64,000 bases of DNA, from NCBI GenBank assembly GCA_019359285.1, contig JAHHHQ010000050.1:86670-150669 (forward strand). Reading direction: 5' to 3'. Below are positions 1-9,335 of the stretch, piece by piece. Below the pieces are notes generated by a model. That model saw nothing but the letters and a program-made list of their open reading frames with translations, had not been told where the DNA came from and searched no databases. This stretch comes from Nodosilinea sp. WJT8-NPBG4 (GTDB lineage Bacteria; Cyanobacteriota; Cyanobacteriia; Phormidesmidales; Phormidesmidaceae). How positions within the stretch are numbered: the stretch's first letter is position 1; each line of letters starts with the position of its first letter. Made by a program: the position numbers and the translations under genes.

Positions 1-560
1 TCGGCCTCGGCGTAGCCCAAGCGCTGGGCATCGGCCAAAATCGCCTCAAAGTCGCCCCCCTCCCGCTGCATGCGAGTAAGGATGTAGTTGGTGGTGCCGT
101 TGATAATCCCCGTCACCGCGCGGATGCGGTTGACCCCCAGCGCCTGCTTCAGCGGCTGAATGACGGGAATGCCCCCCGCCACCGCCGCCTCCAGCATCAC
201 ATAGACCCCCGCCTCATTGGCGGCGGTAAAAATCTCGTCGCCGTAGCGGGCAATCACCGCCTTGTTGGCCGTCACCACATGCTTACCGTGGGCAATGGCC
301 TTGAGAATCAGCGATCGTGCCGGCTCCAGCCCCCCCATCACCTCCACCACCACATCGATGGTGGGGTCGCTGACAATGCTCTCCAGGTCAGTGGTGAGGC
401 GATCGTCCTCAATCGCCACCGACCGAGGCTTATCCAGACTGCGCACCCCCACGCGGGCCAGCTCTATCTGCCCCACAAGGGGATGACGATGGGCCGGATC
501 CAGCAAAATCTTGGCCGTCCCCGACCCCACCGTCCCCAACCCCAGCAAACCGACACGCAT
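1..560 (-). CDS. hom: Homoserine dehydrogenase, N-terminal part (runs off window start)
   Basis: Catalyses NADPH-dependent reduction of aspartate semialdehyde to homoserine, in threonine and methionine synthesis in the cytoplasm. About 186 N-terminal residues are visible. The Rossmann dinucleotide loop GLLGLGTVGSGT lies at residues 4-15, followed by VTANKAVIA and GGGIPVIQPLK, which are family signatures for the NAD-binding and dimerisation region. The ATG at 558-560 is used here. In-frame GTG (561-563) and TTG (564-566) codons just upstream, preceded by AAGGAAG, could also be the start. The C-terminal catalytic and ACT regions lie outside the window. Confidence 0.93.
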   Translation of the reverse strand, partial: MRVGLLGLGTVGSGTAKILLDPAHRHPLVGQIELARVGVRSLDKPRSVAIEDDRLTTDLESIVSDPTIDVVVEVMGGLEPARSLILKAIAHGKHVVTANKAVIARYGDEIFTAANEAGVYVMLEAAVAGGIPVIQPLKQALGVNRIRAVTGIINGTTNYILTRMQREGGDFEAILADAQRLGYAEA

Positions 561-645
561 CACCAATGGTCTGACTTCCTTAACTGCGATCGCTAGCCCA
601 ATTGTAAAGGGATTGTTGTCCCCCCTGGGTGTCGATACCAACGGC

Positions 646-705
646 CACAAAAAAGGAAGGGCAAAACCCTTCCTTTTTTGTGAGGGCGAACAATCGTTCG
701 CCCTC
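646..705. terminator. Tandem hairpins between hom and petH
   Basis: Two perfect hairpins lie side by side. Positions 646-661 pair with 667-682 (A6-GGAAGGG stem ending in T6). Positions 682-691 pair with 696-705 (GAGGGCGAAC with a 4-nt loop). Read on the minus strand, the first ends in a run of T, so this is a strong rho-independent terminator for petH, which ends at 733. hom starts on the far side and is transcribed away from it. Confidence 0.75.
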
Positions 706-732
706 ACCAGATATTGACCGACACCAAGAACC

Positions 733-2723
<1,991 letters not shown>

Positions 2724-3734
2724 ATGATCAGCAAGCCAGGTAAGGTAGTTCTAATCGGTGTTGCCGGTGACTCTGGATGCGGCAAATCGACCTTTCTGCG
2801 ACGCCTGAGCGATCTGTTCGGCGCTGAGCTCATAACCGTCATCTGTCTAGATGACTACCACAGCCTCGATCGCAAGCAGCGCAAAGAAGCCGGTGTTACC
2901 GCCCTCGATCCTAAAGCCAACAACTTTGATCTGATGTACGAACAGATCAAAGCTCTGAAGGAAGGCAAGAGCATTGACAAGCCGATCTACAACCACGAAA
3001 CTGGCGAACTCGATCCCCCCGAGCGCGTTGACCCCAACCGCATCATCGTCATCGAAGGTTTGCACCCCCTCTACGACGAGCGCGTGCGCGACTTGATCGA
3101 CTTCAGCGTTTACCTCGACATCAGTGACGAAGTCAAAATTGCCTGGAAGATCCAGCGCGACATGGCCGAGCGTGGTCACACCTACGAGGATGTGCTGGCT
3201 TCTATCAACGCCCGCCGTCCCGACTTTGAGGCCTACATCGACATTCAAAAGCAGTATGCCGATGTGGTCATTCAAATTCTGCCCACCCAGCTGATTCCCA
3301 ACGACGAAGAGAAGAAGGTGCTGCGAGTGCGCCTCATGCAGCGTGAGGGCATCGAAGGCTTCGATCCCGTTTACCTCTTCGACGAAGGCTCCACCATCGA
3401 CTGGATTCCCTGCGGTCGCAAGCTCACCTGCTCCTACCCCGGCATTCGCATGCACTACGGCCCCGATTCCTACTACGGGCACGAGGTGTCGGTGCTAGAG
3501 GTTGACGGCCAGTTCGATCGCCTCGAAGAGCTGATCTACATCGAGAGCCACCTCAGCAACACCTCTACCAAGTACTACGGCGAAATGACTGAGCTACTGC
3601 TCAAGCACCGCGAGTACCCTGGTTCGACCAACGGTAGTGGCCTGTTCCAGGTGCTGGTGGGTCTAAAAATGCGCGCTACCTACGAGCGCCTGATCGCCGC
3701 CGATCGCGAAGTGGCAGCTACAGCCCAAGCGTAA
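2724..3734 (+). CDS. prk: Phosphoribulokinase
   Basis: Phosphorylates ribulose 5-phosphate to ribulose 1,5-bisphosphate in the Calvin cycle. The P-loop GDSGCGKST lies at residues 15-23. The redox-regulatory cysteines C19 and C41 are both present, and a second cysteine pair sits in the C-terminal half (CGRKLTC), as in forms that bind CP12 and GAPDH. 336 aa is the normal cyanobacterial length. The start is supported by the RBS AGGGGGAA. It is transcribed alone, with a hairpin terminator at 3831-3866. Confidence 0.97.
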   Translation: MISKPGKVVLIGVAGDSGCGKSTFLRRLSDLFGAELITVICLDDYHSLDRKQRKEAGVTALDPKANNFDLMYEQIKALKEGKSIDKPIYNHETGELDPPERVDPNRIIVIEGLHPLYDERVRDLIDFSVYLDISDEVKIAWKIQRDMAERGHTYEDVLASINARRPDFEAYIDIQKQYADVVIQILPTQLIPNDEEKKVLRVRLMQREGIEGFDPVYLFDEGSTIDWIPCGRKLTCSYPGIRMHYGPDSYYGHEVSVLEVDGQFDRLEELIYIESHLSNTSTKYYGEMTELLLKHREYPGSTNGSGLFQVLVGLKMRATYERLIAADREVAATAQA

Positions 3735-3737
3735 GCA

Positions 3738-3790
3738 GGTTTAGGGTAACAGGTACAGGGTTTAAGGCTTACCCTTGTACCCGTTACCTT
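3738..3790. repeat. Imperfect inverted repeat downstream of prk
   Basis: The motif GGTAACaGGTACAGGG is followed by CCCTTGTACCcGTTACC, so the two arms fold into a long imperfect hairpin. Related wording (GGTTTAGGGTAC, CCCTGTAC) recurs at 61961-62016 between gvpF and gvpG. This points to a small dispersed intergenic repeat family rather than a gene-specific terminator. Confidence 0.5.
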
Positions 3791-3830
3791 GGACCTCAAA
3801 CCGGTCTAATTGAGTTTATCTGGCTTAATC

Positions 3831-3866
3831 GGAGAGGATATCGATGAAGATGTCCTCTCCTTTTTT
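3831..3866 (+). terminator. Rho-independent terminator of prk
   Basis: GGAGAGGATATC (3831-3842) pairs with GATGTCCTCTCC (3849-3860) through one G-T wobble and a 6-nt loop. Six T follow at 3861-3866. It ends three bases before the next gene's first ATG (3870), so the TTG-initiated extension of that gene upstream to 3810 is implausible. Confidence 0.8.
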
Positions 3867-3869
3867 GTT

Positions 3870-4274
3870 ATGGAACTAACTACCCCAGCGCTGCTATTCC
3901 CCGCAATTTCGCTGCTGCTGCTGGCCTACACTAACCGCTTTTTGGTGCTGGCCCAGCTGATTCGTCAGCTTCACAGCTCTGAGCGCGACTACTTTCAAAG
4001 CTTGGTGCAGCGCCAGATCTCTAACCTGCGCCAGCGGATTGCCCTAATTCGCCTGATGCAGGCTCTAGGGGTATCGAGCTTTATTGTCTGCACGCTATCT
4101 ATGCTGGGGCTATTTCTAGACCACCAGCAGCTGGCGGAAGTGCTGTTTGGTCTCAGCCTGCTTTTGCTGGTGGCCTCGCTGCTGACGTCGCTCTACGAAA
4201 TTGCCATTAGCACCCGCGCGATCGAGGCCGAGCTGGCCGATATTGACGCTAAATCTCGCCATCCCAGAGGCTAG
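3870..4274 (+). CDS. DUF2721 family membrane protein
   Basis: A 134-aa protein with three hydrophobic segments: TTPALLFPAISLLLLAYTN near the N-terminus, then VSSFIVCTLSMLGLFL and VLFGLSLLLLVASLL. This is the DUF2721 pattern, a small inner-membrane family of unknown function. The conserved polar stretch NRFLVLAQLIRQL follows the first segment. The open frame reaches back to a TTG at 3810, but that would run through the prk terminator, so the ATG at 3870 is preferred. No clear Shine-Dalgarno precedes it, and how it is transcribed beyond the terminator is unclear. Confidence 0.8.
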   Translation: MELTTPALLFPAISLLLLAYTNRFLVLAQLIRQLHSSERDYFQSLVQRQISNLRQRIALIRLMQALGVSSFIVCTLSMLGLFLDHQQLAEVLFGLSLLLLVASLLTSLYEIAISTRAIEAELADIDAKSRHPRG

Positions 4275-4348
4275 GCTGCGCTCAGCTGCCGAGAACTTTA
4301 CTCCGGTAGCTAAGCAGAGCCATTCCCCCATTCTCCCGTAGGGAAAAG

Positions 4349-4900
4349 TTACTGAGAGGTCAAGGTGAGGGTTTGGTTGGGTTCTATCACCACCACCCGC
4401 TGGGCGGTCGTATTGCCAATAATGGCCCCGGCTGCGGCTCCACCGATGATGCTGCCTACCGAGACGCGCCCGCTGAGAATGCCGCCTACCGCAGCCCCGC
4501 CCGCAGCCCCGATGCCGGCATCGGTAAGAATGGCCCCTGTGCTGGTTTCTCTAGGGTCTTTGATATCGCGCAGCAGTTCAGAAACGGCGTTGACAGTGTA
4601 GGCTTGGTTGCCCACCTCTACCGCTGTGGCGACGTAGCGCACGCCGCCCTCGGCCGGCTCAAACTGACCGCGCACAATAGCCCCAGCGGGAATGCTGCGC
4701 CCGTTGAGGTTGGTGGCGGCCCCCACCCGGAGGGTCTTCTCAACCGTGGCATCGGTGTTGAGGTAGAGGGTTTCGCTGTTGGGGGTGACGGCCTGAATGG
4801 GTGACGACACAAACAGCTGGGCCTGGGCAATGGGAGCTTGCCCCAGGGCGATTACCGGCATGACCGCTAGCGTCAAAGCGGCTAAGTGACTGACTTTCAT
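4349..4900 (-). CDS. Secreted/periplasmic glycine-zipper protein of unknown function
   Basis: A 183-aa protein with an N-terminal signal peptide (KVSHLAALTLAVMPVIALG, then AQA). A beta-rich middle resembles conjugal-transfer/surface-presentation proteins (RSIPAGAIVRGQFEP). A C-terminal glycine zipper (GIGAAGGAAVGGILSG then IIGGAAAGAIIG) probably inserts in or lies against a membrane. GGAGG at 4906-4910 sits five bases before the ATG at 4900, so this start is preferred to the upstream ATG at 4918. It converges with DUF2721. Function not recognised. Confidence 0.8.
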   Translation of the reverse strand: MKVSHLAALTLAVMPVIALGQAPIAQAQLFVSSPIQAVTPNSETLYLNTDATVEKTLRVGAATNLNGRSIPAGAIVRGQFEPAEGGVRYVATAVEVGNQAYTVNAVSELLRDIKDPRETSTGAILTDAGIGAAGGAAVGGILSGRVSVGSIIGGAAAGAIIGNTTAQRVVVIEPNQTLTLTSQ

Positions 4901-5064
4901 CACGACCTCCAGAAACATGCTTGAAATATAGGGATGCCCTTGTTGCGAGTTGGGCTCAGGAGAGAATGGTAGGGTGACTTAGGTCTGCGATCGCCCTAAT
5001 ACCTCTAGTCCTTGAGGACGAGTCGCTCCTTAAGATGTTCCTGTTAGTTGAGCCACTGTTACCT

Positions 5065-5253
5065 ATGGAATCTACCGCCGAGTACGCCTGCGCTTTTTGC
5101 GGCGAGACCAGCACCACCTTTGTCGATCTCTCCGCTGGGCTCACCCAGTCCTACATTGAAGACTGCCAGGTGTGCTGTCGCCCCAATCAGTTCTACGTCA
5201 CCATAGATGATGTCTCGCTGGCGATCGAAATTGCCACTGACTATGTTGAGTAA
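5065..5253 (+). CDS. CPXCG-motif cysteine-rich small protein
   Basis: A 62-residue protein with two cysteine pairs, CAFCGE near the N-terminus and CQVCCRPN near residue 35. It matches the CPXCG family of small putative zinc-ribbon proteins, function unknown. The ATG at 5065 gives the usual family length; an open extension to 5035 adds unconserved residues. It stands alone between divergently oriented neighbours. Confidence 0.85.
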   Translation: MESTAEYACAFCGETSTTFVDLSAGLTQSYIEDCQVCCRPNQFYVTIDDVSLAIEIATDYVE

Positions 5254-5347
5254 GCGCGATCGCCCCCTGTTTCAAAGCACTTCTGTGTTAGTTAAATAGT
5301 CCGTTGCTACCGCTTTTTAAGCTGAAAACAATTTTCCTGACAAGGGC

Positions 5348-6580
5348 CTAGGGGGCCTCGTTTTTGCTGCCTTGAGTGATAAGCATCGACTGGCGCGGTC
5401 GAGAAATGCCCTTGCTCAGCAACAGCGCTTCGATTTGCTGTAGCAGTTCAAAATCGGCTGCGGGCAAAGCGGCGTTGGTTTCGGAGGCTGGATCAAGGTG
5501 CAAAAAATCAAATGCCTCTAGAAACTGCTCTGGGGTAGCGGCAATGGGGGCCGCTAAATGAGCCGGAACAATGCGCTCGAATTGCCAGGTGGCGACTGTT
5601 TTTGCCCAGTCTAAAACTGTCTCTGGTCCCCGGTTAAAGATTAAGGTTTTGAGAATCGGAGCTACCTGAAGCTGCCCATTATTGTGCAGTGCCTCAAAGG
5701 ATTTGGGCCAATCAGACCGCCAGCGAAAGGGATAGAAGCCAAAGTAGTGCTGGCGCGATCGCACTGGGGCCTGCTTTGCCTCCTGCCACATTTCTCCCGT
5801 AGTTGCCACATTCAGGGTGCTGGGGCAAAAGTAAAAGGCAAACAGAGCAATGCGTTGCCAACCTTTGCGGCGATTCTCAGGGGTATCGACGATCGCATCG
5901 GTAGCCTTATCTCTGGCGTGAAACAGCAGCGGGAAGGGGTCGATCTGCACGATCACCGGCGGCTCTGCTGGGATGGCCACGATCGCATCGGTCAGCATCA
6001 GCGTGCGACTGGCCCGGTGGTAGCAGGCCGTCTCGCCAAAAGGCCCTAGCCCCAGATCGATCGGGGGCAGCAGGGCATAGTCGACCTGGTCGGCAAAGGG
6101 AGCCTGGGTGCTGTCGTCAGGGAGAATATGGGTGCGATCGCGCGGTAGCCCCAGCCACGGCAGCGGCAAATTGAGCGGAAAACTCCACTGGTTCGGCGTG
6201 ACGTATACCTGCGCCTGGGGAAACTGGCGGGCAAAGGGGCCTACAAACACCTTGTGCTCAATGCCCGTCACCGTAGACATGACGATGTAGGTCACCGGGC
6301 CGTAGCGCTCCTCTAGCTCGCGCACTAGGGCAACGCATTCCGGCGTGGGGGCCACTGGGGAGTACACCAGCAGACCGGTAGGCTCCAGCCGCACCACCGT
6401 CATGCGAATCGGCACGACCACGTAAAAAATGCCCTGGAACTGCTCAAAAGTCCACACCAGGTCTTTGACCACCTCCACCCGCTGGGTCGGTCGCTGGCCG
6501 TAGGGGTAGAGGGGCACTAGGGGCCAAAAGGGCCAGGCGCGGGCGTGGCGAGTAGATGAGACAGAGGTAACAGCTGACAT
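5348..6580 (-). CDS. DUF4336 domain-containing protein (metallo-hydrolase-like fold)
   Basis: A protein of about 410 aa matching the DUF4336 family common in cyanobacteria and plants. Its core resembles the metallo-beta-lactamase fold (LLVYSPVAPTPECVALV, YIVMSTVTGIEHKVF, RIVPAHLAAPI), but the canonical HxHxDH zinc motif is not visible. The start is taken at the Met of MSAVTSVSS; a Met five residues earlier is possible. It is divergent from msrB with about 200 bases between. Biochemical role unknown. Confidence 0.85.
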   Translation of the reverse strand: MSAVTSVSSTRHARAWPFWPLVPLYPYGQRPTQRVEVVKDLVWTFEQFQGIFYVVVPIRMTVVRLEPTGLLVYSPVAPTPECVALVRELEERYGPVTYIVMSTVTGIEHKVFVGPFARQFPQAQVYVTPNQWSFPLNLPLPWLGLPRDRTHILPDDSTQAPFADQVDYALLPPIDLGLGPFGETACYHRASRTLMLTDAIVAIPAEPPVIVQIDPFPLLFHARDKATDAIVDTPENRRKGWQRIALFAFYFCPSTLNVATTGEMWQEAKQAPVRSRQHYFGFYPFRWRSDWPKSFEALHNNGQLQVAPILKTLIFNRGPETVLDWAKTVATWQFERIVPAHLAAPIAATPEQFLEAFDFLHLDPASETNAALPAADFELLQQIEALLLSKGISRPRQSMLITQGSKNEAP

Positions 6581-6777
6581 AGGGCTCGGCGGCAATCCCT
6601 AAAGGGAATCAATCCTAGTCATAGCCTACTAAAGAAAAGGGATTCAGGGGAATTGCCGCCAATTCTCAGGGCGCTATCAGCGTTGCCCAGGAGAGATACG
6701 TTAAGTTAAATAAAACAAGGTTCTGACTAGGGCATGCTTGGCGATCGCCAGTCCTTACCTCCTACCGTTACTCTGCC

Positions 6778-7293
6778 ATGAAGCGACGCAAGCTACTGGA
6801 AGCGGGCACCGCCATTGTCGGCGGCACCTGGCTGCTAAACAATTTCACCGCTGAAGTCTTTTCTAATCAACTGGATACTATGGCTACTACCAACGAACAA
6901 TTTACTGTTAACAAAAGCGACAAAGAATGGCGTGACCAGCTCACCCCAGAGCAGTTTCGCGTACTGCGCGAGCACGGCACCGAGCGGGCCGGTTCTAGCC
7001 CCCTCGACAAGGTCTATGAGCCTGGCACCTACAACTGCTCGGGCTGCGGCACGCCCCTATTTACCTCTGACACTAAGTTCAACAGCGGCACCGGCTGGCC
7101 CAGCTTCTACGCGCCTATTGAGGATGCCATTGCCACTACCACCGATCGCTCCTTCTTTATGACCCGGGTCGAAGTGCACTGTGCCAACTGCGGTGGTCAT
7201 CTGGGCCACGTCTTCCCCGATGGGCCTGCCCCCACCGGCCAGCGCTACTGCATGAATGGGGTCTCCCTAGAGTTCGTGCCCAAGTCAGCCTAG
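6778..7293 (+). CDS. msrB: Peptide-methionine (R)-S-oxide reductase with N-terminal export signal
   Basis: Reduces methionine-R-sulfoxide in oxidised proteins. The catalytic cysteine is C158 (RYCMNGVSLEF). Two CxxC pairs (C87/C90, C135/C138) bind the structural zinc. The GTGWPSFY signature is present. Unlike the short cytoplasmic form, about 40 N-terminal residues begin KRRKLLEAG followed by a hydrophobic stretch (TAIVGGTWLL), a twin-arginine-like or uncleaved signal that suggests periplasmic or thylakoid-lumen repair. An internal Met (MATTNEQF, residue 35) could give a cytoplasmic form. 171 aa. Confidence 0.93.
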   Translation: MKRRKLLEAGTAIVGGTWLLNNFTAEVFSNQLDTMATTNEQFTVNKSDKEWRDQLTPEQFRVLREHGTERAGSSPLDKVYEPGTYNCSGCGTPLFTSDTKFNSGTGWPSFYAPIEDAIATTTDRSFFMTRVEVHCANCGGHLGHVFPDGPAPTGQRYCMNGVSLEFVPKSA

Positions 7294-7315
7294 ACTCTTC
7301 CCTAAGCCCGTCTTT

Positions 7316-7346
7316 GCCCCCGTTGTGACTTTGTTACAGCGGGGGC
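7316..7346 (+). terminator. Hairpin downstream of msrB
   Basis: GCCCCCGTTGTGAC pairs with GTTACAGCGGGGGC across a TTT loop: a 14-bp stem with two G-T wobbles. No long T-run follows, so it may act as a transcript-end stabiliser as much as a terminator. Confidence 0.55.
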
Positions 7347-7426
7347 TTGCTGTTGCAAATCTTGTAACCAAATGGTTGCTCCTGTTAGCTTTTCTAGAAT
7401 GGGGGCAACAGTCACAAGAGAGCGTT

Positions 7427-7867
7427 ATGAAAACACAAACAGGCTTATCGCGGTGGTTTGGGCTAGCTGCTGGCCTCGGTCTACTGCTTGCTGGTGGGAC
7501 CGCAATTTCGCTGGTCACCCAGGCAGAACCAAGCCTGGCCCAAACCGCTGAAGAACCGGCTCTGCCAGAGGTTTGGCGACCCGCCAGCGAAGCGGATGAA
7601 GCGCTGATTTGGCGCTTTGTGCTGCAAAGCCCCATGGGGGTAGCAGCACTCAATCAGCTTGCCATTGAAGGCTTTATCAGCCCCCTTTGCGAAAAAACGC
7701 TGTATACCCACGCAATCTACGAGTCGTTCCAAACACTGTTGCAGGTGCAGTGCCCCACGCCGGGCGGCGTCTCTACTGCCCGAGCCTACGACGAAATGCG
7801 CGTTACCTTTAACCGCTTTGAAGACACCATTGACACCTTCTCGGTAGAGCGAATCTATACCGACTGA
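7427..7867 (+). CDS. Secreted hypothetical protein
   Basis: 146 aa from the ATG at 7427. It has an N-terminal signal peptide (hydrophobic WFGLAAGLGLLLAGGTAISL, predicted cleavage after SLAQ/TA). The mature part is mostly polar, with two cysteines (PLCEKTLY and VQCPTPGG) that could form a disulfide. The frame stays open upstream to 7325, but that would overlap the msrB hairpin, so the later ATG is chosen. No family recognised. Confidence 0.7.
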   Translation: MKTQTGLSRWFGLAAGLGLLLAGGTAISLVTQAEPSLAQTAEEPALPEVWRPASEADEALIWRFVLQSPMGVAALNQLAIEGFISPLCEKTLYTHAIYESFQTLLQVQCPTPGGVSTARAYDEMRVTFNRFEDTIDTFSVERIYTD

Positions 7868-8315
7868 CCCCTAAATCTAGTGATCTGAACGGATAAGTGC
7901 GTAGGTCGTCTCAACCCAATGCTGGTGTACGGTGTGTTGTGCTGTAAGCCCGACACACCGCTACTTTTAAGTTGATGTGCTGGCGCGTTAGCTTAACGCA
8001 TCCTCATAAAAATTTAGACATTTCTATGGTTTGTTTGCTTCCTTAATTAACGCCAATAATTTCTCCTTTGAGCGGCAAAATATTTCACCGTTTTCCTAAG
8101 GAATACATCTAATGAAAGAAGCCGCTCATAGTTTGGCACCATACTATCTATTCATGTAATCAAACTTTTAGTATTAGCTCTAAAAACCTGATTTTTCACT
8201 AATCTGAAAGTTGCTGAAAGGTGGAAAGGGCGAATACGGCGTTAATTCAACAGATTTTTGTCAATTACCGTTGTGTGTCTTAGCTACTTGGTAATACTTT
8301 TTTGAGCTTAAAGCC
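7868..8315. other. Intergenic region with small palindromes
   Basis: No ORF is supported in these 448 bases. They contain CGGTGTG...CACACCG (about 7930-7960) and the palindromic GCGTTAGCTTAACGC (about 7985-8000), the type of short repeat scattered in cyanobacterial intergenic DNA. The rest is AT-rich leader of the phosphoribosyltransferase gene. Confidence 0.5.
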
Positions 8316-8984
8316 ATGCTTTTTAAGAGCAGAGTTGATGCTGGGCAACGATTGGCCGATCTCCTACAGCCCTACGCCAATCGGCCTGATGTAATCGTCA
8401 TCGCGCTACCCCGAGGTGGAGTGCCGGTCGCGGCTGAGGTTGCCAATGCCCTTGACGCCCCTTTAGATGTGCTGGTTGTGCGAAAGCTTGGTATACCAGG
8501 GTTTAGGGAAACCGCCATGGGGTCGATCGCCTCGGGCAACTTCCTATATTTCAACCAGGATTTAATTCGGCGTCTGGCCATTACGCCTGAGGAAATTGAT
8601 GTCGTAGTGCAGCAGGAACAGGAGGAACTACGGCGGCGGGAGAACGCTTATCGCGACAATCTTGCTCCCTTAGATCTACGCGATCGCATCGTTATTTTGG
8701 TTGACGATGGCTTAGCCACTGGGGCGACTATTCAGGTCGCTATTGAAGCCGTCAAGCAGCAGCGCCCGAAGAAATTGATTGTAGCCGTCCCGGTGGGTGA
8801 CCACGAGGTTTGCGACTCGATTGGCACCGTCGTTGATCGCATGATCTGTGCTGAGACTCCCCAACCATTTTACGCAGTGGGACTCTGGTACGAGGAATTC
8901 TCTCAAACCTCCGATGACGAAGTGCGATCGCTTCTGCACCAGGCCAAACCCCGTTCCCGCGAGACCGCTAGCCAGCCTCAATAG
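8316..8984 (+). CDS. Phosphoribosyltransferase-domain protein
   Basis: 222 aa. The type I PRTase fold is shown by the PRPP-binding motif VILVDDGLATGAT (about residues 128-140) and the N-terminal LPRGGVPVAAEVA loop. It resembles the stand-alone family related to ComF and erythromycin-esterase-linked PRTases. The substrate base cannot be inferred. It lies alone upstream of mfd with about 350 bases between. Confidence 0.85.
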   Translation: MLFKSRVDAGQRLADLLQPYANRPDVIVIALPRGGVPVAAEVANALDAPLDVLVVRKLGIPGFRETAMGSIASGNFLYFNQDLIRRLAITPEEIDVVVQQEQEELRRRENAYRDNLAPLDLRDRIVILVDDGLATGATIQVAIEAVKQQRPKKLIVAVPVGDHEVCDSIGTVVDRMICAETPQPFYAVGLWYEEFSQTSDDEVRSLLHQAKPRSRETASQPQ

Positions 8985-9335
8985 CCCGCTGTGGCCTCAG
9001 GCTGCTCCAACGAACCGCTGATAGCAGTGCTCTAGTGAGAGATCCTCAACTAAGGCATGCTCGGCGTTTATCCATCGCCCAGCCATAGAATTTTTTGGCC
9101 ATTACGCTCGGTTAGGCGGGCTTAACCGCTCGACGTGATTCCCGTTGTCAAGCACTTAGGCGTTTGACCCAGAAAGGTTTCTTTTAGCTCCGTAGAGTTC
9201 CACAAAGCTGTCATAATGGCTTGGCCATTATTAAAATAAGTAACGTAGGCTGGCTCTCCAAGGCCGACTGTTTGTGCCCTCGGCTGCAAAGTTGAGGGGG
9301 TTTTGTGCTTCTAATTTTGCCCTGTCGCGCGTCCT
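8985..9335. other. Intergenic region upstream of mfd
   Basis: No gene is seen. A weak hairpin (CCCTC 9277-9281 with GAGGG 9294-9298, then TTTT) lies just before mfd and could be leader structure. Nothing else stands out. Confidence 0.4.

Noticed and set aside
3810..3869. TTG-initiated 20-residue N-terminal extension of the DUF2721 gene
   Set aside because: It would cross the 12-bp hairpin plus T6 that ends prk, and the residues are not hydrophobic or conserved.
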